DNA from: Breznakia pachnodae
Lineage (GTDB): Bacteria > Bacillota_I > Bacilli_A > Erysipelotrichales > Erysipelotrichaceae
Direction: 5' to 3'
DNA length: 64,000 nucleotides
NCBI RefSeq assembly: GCF_030814225.1
Contig: NZ_JAUSUR010000004.1
Coordinates: 248,001-312,000 of the forward strand
The notes beneath the pieces were generated by a model. The model was not told the DNA's origin, searched no databases, and saw only the letters and a list, made by a program, of their open reading frames with translations. The position numbers and the translations under genes are program-made. Below are positions 1 to 8,481 of the stretch, piece by piece (position 1 is the stretch's first letter; every line of letters begins with the position of its first letter).

Positions 1-231
1 ATTTACTGCAGTCATATTCTTTGCGGTTGGTTCAAAGTCATGTAGTTCACTTCCCCATGGAAGAATATTATCTACAGTCGCTTTATCCCCTGCAACCTGT
101 GTTGCAATATCATACCCAATAAATGAGGTTGTTACAATCGATACCTTATCATCAGATGCTTTACTGCTATCACTACTATTTGAACAAGCCACCAGCATAA
201 GTGCCATGGCAAAAACGATAATTTTTTTCAT
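1..231 (-). CDS. Metal ABC transporter substrate-binding lipoprotein (ZnuA/AdcA/TroA type), C-terminal part outside window
   Basis: Reading the minus strand from an ATG at 231 gives MKKIIVFAMALMLVACSNSS, a lipoprotein signal peptide with lipobox LVAC, then VTTSFIGYDIATQVAGDK and the block GSELHDFEPT. That His-containing block is typical of cluster A-I binding proteins for zinc or manganese, where the His is a metal ligand. Only the first 77 residues are inside the window and the frame is open to base 1. The ribosome site AAGGAG lies just upstream. The protein would be membrane-anchored outside the cell and pass metal to an ABC importer whose genes should lie to the left. Zn versus Mn cannot be decided from this piece. 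Confidence 0.85.
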   Translation of the reverse strand, partial: MKKIIVFAMALMLVACSNSSDSSKASDDKVSIVTTSFIGYDIATQVAGDKATVDNILPWGSELHDFEPTAKNMTAVN

Positions 232-267
232 ATTCCTTCTCCTTGTTTTGCAAACCATTCGCAAAAC

Positions 268-296
268 ATAATAACATAAAATTTTTGTATTCGCAA
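268..296 (-). promoter_or_regulatory. Sigma-A-type promoter of the metal-binding lipoprotein gene
   Basis: On the minus strand, TTGCGA (291-296) and TATTAT (268-273) are separated by 17 bp and lie about 40 bp before the start codon. The motif ATTCGCAA (plus strand) occurs at 289-296, overlapping the -35, and again at 257-264, downstream of the -10. This pair could be an operator for a metal-responsive repressor. Confidence 0.55.
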
Positions 297-327
297 GGAT
301 GACACTATCCCAAAACAAAAGAAGATC

Positions 328-3300
328 TTAATGATCTTCTCTTGCTGACCTTCTTCTTAAGCCAATTACTGTGATTACAGAGAGTACTGCTAATCCTATA
401 AATAGACTTATGTTTGTAGTATCTCCTGTATCTGTTCCTCCATCACTTGGTGGAGGAGTTTCACTCTTCTTATAATTGATGACTGGATCAATTATTACAT
501 TCTCTTTATCAGTTCTAGTAATACTAAATTCGATTGGTGTATCACTTAACTGATATCCTTTTGGAGCTTCCACTTCGATGAAGCGGTAGTCTCCAGCAGG
601 AACTCCTGTTAATTGAATAGTTCCATCTTCATCACTTACAAACTGTTGACCATCATATGCTTTGATCCAAGTTCCATCATCTAATTGTGCTTCTAAAATA
701 AACTTCGCATTCGCTAATGCTTTACCATCTGAATTTTGTTTCATAAGATTTACTTCATTCATTTTATCTACAGCAGTTAATGATACTTGTTCAATCTTAC
801 CATTTTCATCTGCTTCAATGCTAAAGGTAATTGGAGTTGAATCTAACAGATATCCATTAGGCGCTTCTTTTTCAATAAAACGATAGTCACCTTCTGCTAA
901 TCTTTCAATTGTAATCACTCCATTGTCATCAGTTTCTTTTGTATCAACCAATGTCCAACTGTTATTCGTTTCATCATATTTTTCTAAATCAAAGGTAGCA
1001 TCTGACAATACATCACCATCTTCACTTTCCTTTTGTAGTACAACTATTCCTGGATCATTATAGAAATCATAATGAATCATATCAGCAATATCTTCACTGT
1101 TTGAAACAATTGATATTGGCTCTGGATTAACACTATATCCTGATGGTGCTTTTACTTCAATCAAGTAATATTGCACACCAAGTTCTAATCCACCCAATGC
1201 CAATTTTCCATTACTGTCAGTAGTAAATACTTCATCTTCATGTTCAGGAACCAGTTCCATTTCATTTGTGGTTGGATTTTCCCACCACAATTCAAACTCT
1301 GCTCCTGCTAATACTTGATTATTTTCTGAATCCATTTTTGTTAATTCAAATTGTGAAGGATAATTAACTAGATTATCAATTGGAATCATTTCTTGTCTAG
1401 CATTTGTATCGTTGATTACAAACTCTTCATAGCCCGGTTCTTTTGCATAACCAAGTGGAGCTTTTGTTTCACTTATACGATATCTGCCAATTGCTAACCC
1501 AACAATTTCAACTTCACCATTTGCATCACTTTTGATTGTTTCATTTTCGCGAATAGCATCCCAATCCTGAGTTATGTCATTATATTTTTCTAAAGTAAAC
1601 TCAGCATTTGGTAATCCATGCAATCCACTTTCATCATATTTATAGAAATGAACAACAATTGGTTCATTATAAATCACACCATCACTTGTATTTGATATTT
1701 CACTAGTAACTAATGCACCAGTACTTGAGTCTCTTGTGATTGTAAACTCATACTTTGTAGTTGTATCTGGTTTATAACCCGCTGGTGCTGTTGTTTCAAG
1801 GAAGTAGTAATTTCCTTCCTCTAATTTATTAATCGTAATTGCACCAGTCGTGTCTGTTGTATAATCATCCACTTCTTCATAATTGCCAGCAGTTGTTTCT
1901 TTATATAAGGTAAACACTGCATTTGTTAATGGTTGATTATTTGTACTATCTTGTTTATAGATAGTAACCGCACTTGGTTCATTTGCTATTTCAATTGTTG
2001 TACCAGTGTTATTTTCATCCAATGTAAATTCATATGGATTTGGACTTAATAAACTATATCCTTCTGGTGCAGATACTTCTACAAGTTCATAATCACCGCG
2101 TGGTAATCTATTAAATTCAATCAATCCATTTTCATCAGTTGTAACCCTTGTTCCAATCAACTGTCTAGTATTGTTGTGTAAGTAGTAAAGTTCAAATACT
2201 GCACCTTCCAGTTTTTCATCAGTTAGTGCATCCACTTTTTCAAAACTGATAGATCCTTGTGTTGCAACAATCCATCCAGAACCTCCACCTACTGATACAG
2301 TTATATCTGAATCTGTGTTTTGGTCACCTTCTTCAACTGAATTATAAAGGATTTTTACATTATTCGTTAATGTTACATTTGTTCCTGGTTGTTGGTCTGT
2401 CAATACTGTTACGCCATAGTTAATAATATATGGTTCATTGATTTGTTGATAATCGTTAATGAAATAAATATCCATTTCCCAATTACCATCATCATTCTGA
2501 TAATAGTCAACTCGATAATCTTGGTCTAATACTAATGGACTTGCATTTGTATCTAGAGTAATACTTCCACTTGCATCAACCACAGTTGGATATACTTTCA
2601 CCGAGTCAATATCAATTAGCTGACTGTCACTTGGAATATCTTTTATAACAACATCTTCCAATTTACTTTGACTAGGATTTACAGTAATATCCCAACTTAC
2701 AGAACCATCACCATTTTTAACTCCTTGCTTTCCAACGTATTCACCACCATGAGCAACCGATACTTCTGCACTTAATGTGTTATCAGTTGTTAAGTCATTG
2801 TGGAATAACGCACTATTTTCATATGTTTTACTTCCAATTAATTCACCATCTAAACTTGTTTGATACTCAAAATAGTATAAAGCATTTTCATCACCATCAG
2901 GTATTTCTATATACAATACTTCTCCATTCTCTAAGAATGGTTCAATGATAATAAATTCTGCCATTTCTTCTTCGCTCAATTCATCACCTTTTGTAACAGC
3001 ACCATTTGATTCTACTGTATAATGATAAATTTTCAAAGATCCGTGTACCCAATTTTGTGGTGTGTAGATTGGATCAAAAATAAATGCATTTTCTAATCCT
3101 GTACTTGTATAGTTAATTACGATAGACCAAGTAATTGTTTTATCTGTAGCATTATAACTACCACCTTTTCCACCATTATTGAATTCTTCATCAGTTGGTG
3201 TTACAACTGCTTTATCACTACTGTCATGCTCTTTACCATCTTGATCAGTCCAGTGAACATTTGCAGTATTTTCAATTTGTGTACCATCACTTGTACCATC

Positions 3301-5242
3301 ATATTTAACCGTAACCGTAATTAAGAATGAGTGATTTGTTGTTTTATAGTTATTTATTAGTTGAATAGCAAATCCATTATTATAACTGTTTTCATATACA
3401 AAGTCACCGCTTTGGTCAGGATATAAATTTCCAGTAAGATTTTTACCAGTATCACGATCTAGCATCGTTAATGATTCTGGAATCATTTCACCTGTAATAT
3501 TGGTAAATGTATCAGTTAGTGACCAATCTGTCATTGTTTCTTTTAGATTATTTACTTCAATTTGCCATGTTACTGTGTTGTTTGATAAGTCATAACCAAT
3601 TGCTCGTTTAATAACATTTTGTTGCTCAACTGTATGATTTCCACCTGCTGTATTCCCATCTCCATCGCTCACTTCATTTTTAAAGTTTGAATCATCATCT
3701 AATATTCCTGTTACTTTTGTTGTATATTGAATACTTAATGCCGTATTTAACGGATCTGTACTTGCTATTGTAAATGTTCCATCACCATTATCTAAGACTG
3801 TATAATCAGTTCCTTTTTTTAGTGCATCACCATATGTCAATGTTCCATCATCATTAATAGAAACCGATCTTACAAGGATACTATCCCAATCAACTGACAT
3901 TCCTTGAGGAATCTTGTCTGTTAATGTATATCCATTATCTAAAGTTGCTTCATCAAAATTATATTTGATTTCCCAAGTGACTGTTTGTGTACTTGGATCA
4001 TATCCAATTGAATTTTTACCTAAACGTTTTTCATAATCTCCAGTTAATGTAGCACTTGCATTTAAATCACTTACTTCATTTGAATTTAGAGTGACTTCAT
4101 TATTAAAGTTTAAAGTTCCACCACTACTTGTAATTGAACTACGATCAATTTCAGTGTCATAAATAACACGAACTGGTTGATTTAAGGAAACTAGCTTAAT
4201 TATCAAATGACCATCATCAGTTCCATCAGATTCAATTGTATAGTCTTGTCCAAGCATTAATTCTTTCTCAGTACCTGGAATTGGATTTCCATCAAAATCA
4301 ACTTCAAATGTTTCTACTTCAATATTAGTTGCAGGTAATATAATATTTGCACTAAGAGTGTCGTCTAATGTTACATCAGTTAATGATTCCATATCTTTAT
4401 TTGCTTCAATTGTCCAAGTAATATTATTTGGATTTTTTACTCGATCAAATACCCCATTTTTTGAAATTGAAGAATCAACTTTTGGTTTTACTTCAATTGG
4501 TACTCCAGGAACACTATCTTCTCCTGGTATCTTAATTTCATTGCCACCAGGATTATCCATATCTCCTTGGTCTAGGACACCATAGATTTCTCCACCTGCG
4601 TCGGTTACTTCAACAACACTTGTTATGTTTTCGTTGAATTCTATTCGAGCAGTTCCATCAGGATTAATCGTAATCGTACCATAGACAGTTTCACCATCTT
4701 TTAATTCAATCACTTGTGGTTCTGTAACCTTTAATTCATTTGGTAACTGAAAATCATAGTATTCTCCACCCACCATCACCGCTAACAGTTCCGGTGGTAA
4801 ACTTAAGAATAATTTCATGTTGAAAGTATCACCTAACTCTGGTGTTGTTGTTTCTTCAGGTGGCTGGGTACCATCTTTATAAAATGTTAATGTAAAACTA
4901 TCTAAAATAGAAGTAGCTGCATCAGCAGGCAATGTACCATTATCAATTAAGGACTGTAATATTGTCTTAATATCCAGTTCTTCATTACCATCAACCACGG
5001 CAAAGGGTTGTACTACAGCATCACTCTTTGCTTCACTAGAAGTAGTAGCTTCTTCACTTTCAGTAGTTGTTTGTTCTTCTTGCTCAGTTTCTTCACTTTT
5101 CTTTGACTTATCGTCACTTGTTTCTTGTACTGCATCCATCCTCTGAATCAGTGTTCGTTGTACTCATTGCCATAATTGGTTGTACAAATACCATCACACT
5201 TACAAATGCAATTAAAAACGACTTAAAAAAATTCTTTCTCAT
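328..5242 (-). CDS. Giant wall-anchored adhesin with collagen-binding-like and SpaA/Cna-B repeats, frameshifted just after the signal peptide
   Basis: The long frame (328-5139, 1603 residues) starts abruptly at MDAVQETSDD with no signal peptide. The signal peptide is encoded just upstream in another frame (5114-5242). After an acidic Ser/Thr/Glu stretch come an SDR-like Ig fold and about five collagen-binding-type modules, each opening with a motif such as ITWTIEANKD, VTWEIKYN or ITWSIVINY. Then follow six SpaA/Cna-B prealbumin-like repeats with cores such as LEGAVFEL and endings such as EVSAPEGY, which usually form stabilising isopeptide bonds. The C-terminus is a linker, TDTGDTTN, a hydrophobic helix and RRRSAREDH: a sorting signal without LPXTG. 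A single-base change between about 5114 and 5216 would restore one 1.64-kb-codon reading frame. Its closest relative here is the 22.7-28.1 kb protein. The true state could be pseudogene, phase-off allele or sequencing error. Confidence 0.8.
5114..5242 (-). other. Signal peptide segment in a different frame from the adhesin body
   Basis: From the ATG at 5240-5242, preceded by GGAAAGGG, the frame reads MRKNFFKSFLIAFVSVMVFV then QPIMAMSTTNTDSED, a standard Sec signal peptide. It then runs into GCSTRNK and a stop at 5114. The adhesin body is in the +1 frame, and its own frame is closed by a TGA inside the AMST codons. The lesion must therefore lie between that point and 5114; removing one G from the GAGGATGG segment would join the two frames. 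Confidence 0.75.
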
Positions 5243-5386
5243 AATATATCCCTTTCCTATCTAGTCGATATTCTATACCTGACAATACAATATTTTGGGT
5301 TGTCCTATCTCACCAAACTATTACTCCTATTATCATTTGACCACATGATACCACCCATATACTAGAAAGGCTATTAAAGTGCACAA

Positions 5387-5410
5387 GAAAAAATAGAGCT
5401 TTCGCTCTAT
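5387..5410 (-). terminator. Intrinsic terminator of the acetyltransferase gene
   Basis: ATAGAGC (5393-5399) and GCTCTAT (5404-5410) form a 7-bp stem with a 4-base loop. A run of T follows on the minus strand. The hairpin overlaps the stop codon of the upstream gene. Confidence 0.8.
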
Positions 5411-5940
5411 ATTTCTGGATCTGTATTGATAACTGCATATAAGTAATGATCTTCCCATTCTCCTTGGATTTTCACGTTCTTCTGTGATAGTCCTTCACGA
5501 TGAAATCCAGCCTTTTCAAGCACTCGAATCGATGCTTCATTTCTTGGCATAGCACTTGCTTCTACACGATGCAATCGTAAATCATAGAAGGCAAAATCAA
5601 TCATTCTCTTTACAGCTTCGGTTGCATAACCACAACCTTGATATTTGTAGTCAATGCAGTATCCCAACCAGGCGCTTTGTATTGCACCTCTTTCTACTTG
5701 AAACAAGTCCACTGTTCCAATTAGTTCTTTCCCCTTAAACACGCCATAGGAATATCCTAAGTCGTGCATCTTGCTAACTAGTACCCTTTCGATTCGAAGT
5801 TCCTGTCCGGCAATAGTATAAAACTCTTCAGGTTTATCAGGTGAGGTTTCATCTAGATACGCTCTATTCCTAATTTCAAAATCCAGAAGTGGTTGTATAT
5901 CATTTACGCTTAAACTTCTAATAATAATCTCACTGCTCAT
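5407..5940 (-). CDS. GNAT-family N-acetyltransferase (RimJ/RimL-like)
   Basis: The 177-residue protein has the length and layout of a cytoplasmic GNAT acetyltransferase. The central segment WLGYCIDYKYQGCGYATEAV contains the acetyl-CoA pyrophosphate-binding pattern (Q-x-G-x-G/A). RLHRVEASAMPRNEASIRVLEKAG is the motif seen in the RimJ/RimL branch, which acetylates protein N-termini or small molecules. The substrate cannot be told from sequence. It appears monocistronic, with its own terminator, and faces the preceding adhesin gene in the same direction. A second member of the family is at 18.3 kb. Confidence 0.85.
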   Translation of the reverse strand: MSSEIIIRSLSVNDIQPLLDFEIRNRAYLDETSPDKPEEFYTIAGQELRIERVLVSKMHDLGYSYGVFKGKELIGTVDLFQVERGAIQSAWLGYCIDYKYQGCGYATEAVKRMIDFAFYDLRLHRVEASAMPRNEASIRVLEKAGFHREGLSQKNVKIQGEWEDHYLYAVINTDPEI

Positions 5941-6033
5941 ACTTCACCTCGTATACATGATATCACAATATTCTTAATTTTATTTCTCTAACACACGATT
6001 TCATCATTTTCACATATGTTTATCATAATTACG

Positions 6034-6042
6034 TGGTATAAT
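6034..6042 (+). promoter_or_regulatory. Extended -10 promoter for the flippase-like gene
   Basis: TGG-TATAAT at 6034-6042 is an extended -10 element with a perfect -10 hexamer, about 80 bp before the coding region. No convincing -35 is visible, as is common for extended -10 promoters. Confidence 0.45.
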
Positions 6043-6120
6043 GCAATATAGTTAGAGTAAATTTGACGTAAGGAATTCAGGAATTTAATTTTTTAATTAT
6101 ATTCTGGGGAGGGTATTGTT

Positions 6121-7146
6121 ATCAGAAAAAATATACTAAATTTCCTTTTATTAATGGCCTTAGTTGCATTTGGACTTTGGTTTGCTTTAAAAGATGACTA
6201 TGAACAAGTAATTGAGAATATTCAAAGACTTCCAATCTATGTGGTACTTTTTGTTTGTGCCCTTGGAATTCTATACTATAGCATACAGGGAGCCATTTTA
6301 ACGTATGTAGCGAAGAAATATAAACCAGAGATACGTTTACGCGATGGGATTGAAAATGCCTATGTAGCAGCGTTCTTTAACGGTGTAACTCCACTTGGTG
6401 GTGGACAGGTAGCACAAAGTTACGTATTTCGTAAAATGGGTATTGATTTTGGAAATATTGCAAGTATCTTATGGACTGACTTCTTTATGTTTCAGATCGT
6501 TGTAATCACCTATGCAGCGCTGCTAATTATATTTAACTTACCGTTTGCACTGGAAACCTTGGGAGGATATTTCATCTTTGTATTGGCTGGTTTGGCTATC
6601 AACAGTTTTGTAATTGTTGCTTTATGGATGATGTCCAAGTTTCCTAAATTGTTTATAAAACTAACCAAAGGAATTGTATTCCTGTTACATAAAATAAGAA
6701 TAGTAAAAGATGAAGAAGTTACCTTTAAGAAATGGAAACTGAATCTGGATTATTTCTCAGAACAGATTGTAAAGATGAAAGGAGATAAATCCTTATTCTT
6801 TGTAGGTATTCCATTAAATATTATACGTATGACTATCTTCTATGCCGTTCCATTCTTTATCGCAATGGCATTTGGATTCAAATTTGACTTTATTGATTTT
6901 ATGCATGTATTAGCAATATCATCATTTGTTCATATGCTAAATGCATTAACCCCATTACCTGGGGATACCGGATTTACAGAAACGATGTTTATCTTGATTT
7001 TCTCAAGTATGTTCAGTTCTTCCTATGCACCAGCAATTATGATTATCTGGCGATTAGCAACTTATTATATACATGTAATTATCGGAGGAGCCGTATTCCT
7101 CGCATTCAAAATAAGATATAGAAAAAAAGAAGAAGATGTCGCATGA
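6121..7146 (+). CDS. Lysylphosphatidylglycerol-synthase-like transmembrane (YbhN/AglD2, flippase-type) protein
   Basis: A polytopic membrane protein with about seven to eight helices, of the family that forms the flippase half of MprF or stands alone in lipid and glycolipid transport. Conserved stretches are FFNGVTPLGGGQVAQSYVF and the late LTPLPGDTGFTETMF block. The first in-frame ATG (6154) would cut into the first membrane helix. The ideal ribosome site GGGGAGGG (6106-6113) instead points to an ATC at 6121 (or ATT at 6115), which yields a normal RKNILNFLLLMALVAFGLWF N-terminus. I therefore place the start at 6121 as a rare non-AUG start; 6154-7146 is the conservative call. A hairpin terminator overlaps the stop. 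Confidence 0.75.
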   Translation: MRKNILNFLLLMALVAFGLWFALKDDYEQVIENIQRLPIYVVLFVCALGILYYSIQGAILTYVAKKYKPEIRLRDGIENAYVAAFFNGVTPLGGGQVAQSYVFRKMGIDFGNIASILWTDFFMFQIVVITYAALLIIFNLPFALETLGGYFIFVLAGLAINSFVIVALWMMSKFPKLFIKLTKGIVFLLHKIRIVKDEEVTFKKWKLNLDYFSEQIVKMKGDKSLFFVGIPLNIIRMTIFYAVPFFIAMAFGFKFDFIDFMHVLAISSFVHMLNALTPLPGDTGFTETMFILIFSSMFSSSYAPAIMIIWRLATYYIHVIIGGAVFLAFKIRYRKKEEDVA

Positions 7147-7160
7147 CATCTTCTTTTCTC
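7128..7160. terminator. Bidirectional terminator between converging genes
   Basis: AAGAAGATGTC and GACATCTTCTT form an 11-bp stem around the loop GCAT (7141-7144). T-rich tracts follow on both strands. It serves the flippase-like gene and the converging RCK gene. Confidence 0.85.
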
Positions 7161-7820
7161 TTATCCTAATAATTTTTGAATTACCTTTTGGCTATCATCA
7201 TCTGATAATGCAAGGATATGATCGCCAGCTAATAACTGAATATCTCCTTTTGGAATCAGCACTTGTTTATTACGTGTAATGGCAATAAACGTAAACTTTT
7301 CTGGAATATCCAAATCTTTAATCATCGCTCCATCGGCTTTAGCACCACCAGCTACATTCATTTGAATAATTGAATATTCTCCACGGTTTAACTTCATTAA
7401 TGTCAGAATGTTTTTTAAATCAATTTCATCAACAACTAATCTTGCCAATAATTCTGCCTGATTTACTTTAACATCCACTCCCATTTCCAGTGTAAATAAC
7501 CATTCATTCTTTGGATGATTTACTCTGGCAATTACTCGATCAATTCCATATTCATATTTAGCGATGGTTGAAGTTACTAAGTTTACCTCATCAGCACCTG
7601 TAACCGCAACTACAACATCGGCTGTAGCAATTCCTGCTTGTTCTAACACAAGCGGATCACTACCATCACCTTCAATAATAATATCTGAGGTAAATTCTTG
7701 TCTTAACTTTTTTAAAATTTCTTCACGGTATTCAATAACTCTTATTTCACATTCATGCTTTGCCAGAATGTTTGCAACATAAGAACCAACTTGTCCACCA
7801 CCAATAATTAAAACTTTCAT
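7161..7820 (-). CDS. RCK (TrkA-N/TrkA-C) potassium-transport regulatory protein, second copy
   Basis: The 219 residues contain an N-terminal Rossmann fold with the nucleotide-binding motif GGGQVG (residues about 7-12) and a C-terminal TrkA-C-like half ending in LLAGDHILALSDDD. The family forms NAD(H)/ATP-gated rings that control K+ channels or Trk/Ktr transporters from the cytoplasm. It is the last gene of a tight three-gene unit, 9 bp after the other RCK gene, which follows a P-type ATPase. No TrkH/KtrB pore protein is nearby, so the partner is uncertain; the ATPase is the obvious candidate. Confidence 0.88.
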   Translation of the reverse strand: MKVLIIGGGQVGSYVANILAKHECEIRVIEYREEILKKLRQEFTSDIIIEGDGSDPLVLEQAGIATADVVVAVTGADEVNLVTSTIAKYEYGIDRVIARVNHPKNEWLFTLEMGVDVKVNQAELLARLVVDEIDLKNILTLMKLNRGEYSIIQMNVAGGAKADGAMIKDLDIPEKFTFIAITRNKQVLIPKGDIQLLAGDHILALSDDDSQKVIQKLLG

Positions 7821-7829
7821 GTTTACCTC

Positions 7830-8480
7830 CTATTCCATTCCTAACAGTGTTTTTAAACGTTTGATAGAGGTTGTTAGTACACTGATGTACAATAAGTCTC
7901 CATTTTGGAAAACCGTTCCACTGGTAGGTATAAATGATTTTGAATCACGATAGATTGCCACAACTGAGATTTCACCAATCATCCGAACTTGATCAACGGT
8001 ACGACCAACAAGTAATGCTGGTACTTCCACTTTCACAAGTTCCACATCATTATTTCCAATCGTAAGAATTGGATCCAGTTCGCTATAATTAATCAGTTCA
8101 CTGGCACGGTGAATTCCCCATGATGTAGTTGAAATCGTTTCAATTCCAAGGGCACTATAAATCTTTGCTTTATCTGGATCAAACAGACGAGCAATAACTC
8201 TTGGTACACGATAAATATTCTTTGAAATTCTTGCAATCAATGCATTTGTTTCATCACTGTTTGTACAACTGACCATTGCATCTGCAAGTTTGATGTTTGC
8301 TTTTTCAAGGACATCTTTGTCAAATCCAATTCCTTTGACAGCTGTAAAATCATAATCTTTTTGTAGTTTACTTAGTACATTTTCATTCGTATCAATTAAT
8401 GTAACTTTGTGACCTTCCTGAAGTAACTGGCGTAATAAACCAGACCCCATACGTCCACCACCAACAATGACTATATTCAT
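7830..8480 (-). CDS. RCK (TrkA-N/TrkA-C) potassium-transport regulatory protein, first copy
   Basis: The 216 residues begin MNIVIVGGGRMGSGLLRQLL, with the Rossmann motif GGGRMG and an acidic residue (D at the end of the second strand, LIDTNENV) that favours NAD binding. The C-terminal half (LVGRTVDQVRMIGEISVVAIYR) matches TrkA-C. It is a paralogue of the following gene; together they could form a two-chain ring like KtrA/TrkA. The start codon lies 1 bp after the ATPase stop codon, so the two are probably translationally coupled. Confidence 0.88.
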   Translation of the reverse strand: MNIVIVGGGRMGSGLLRQLLQEGHKVTLIDTNENVLSKLQKDYDFTAVKGIGFDKDVLEKANIKLADAMVSCTNSDETNALIARISKNIYRVPRVIARLFDPDKAKIYSALGIETISTTSWGIHRASELINYSELDPILTIGNNDVELVKVEVPALLVGRTVDQVRMIGEISVVAIYRDSKSFIPTSGTVFQNGDLLYISVLTTSIKRLKTLLGME

Positions 8481-8481
8481 T

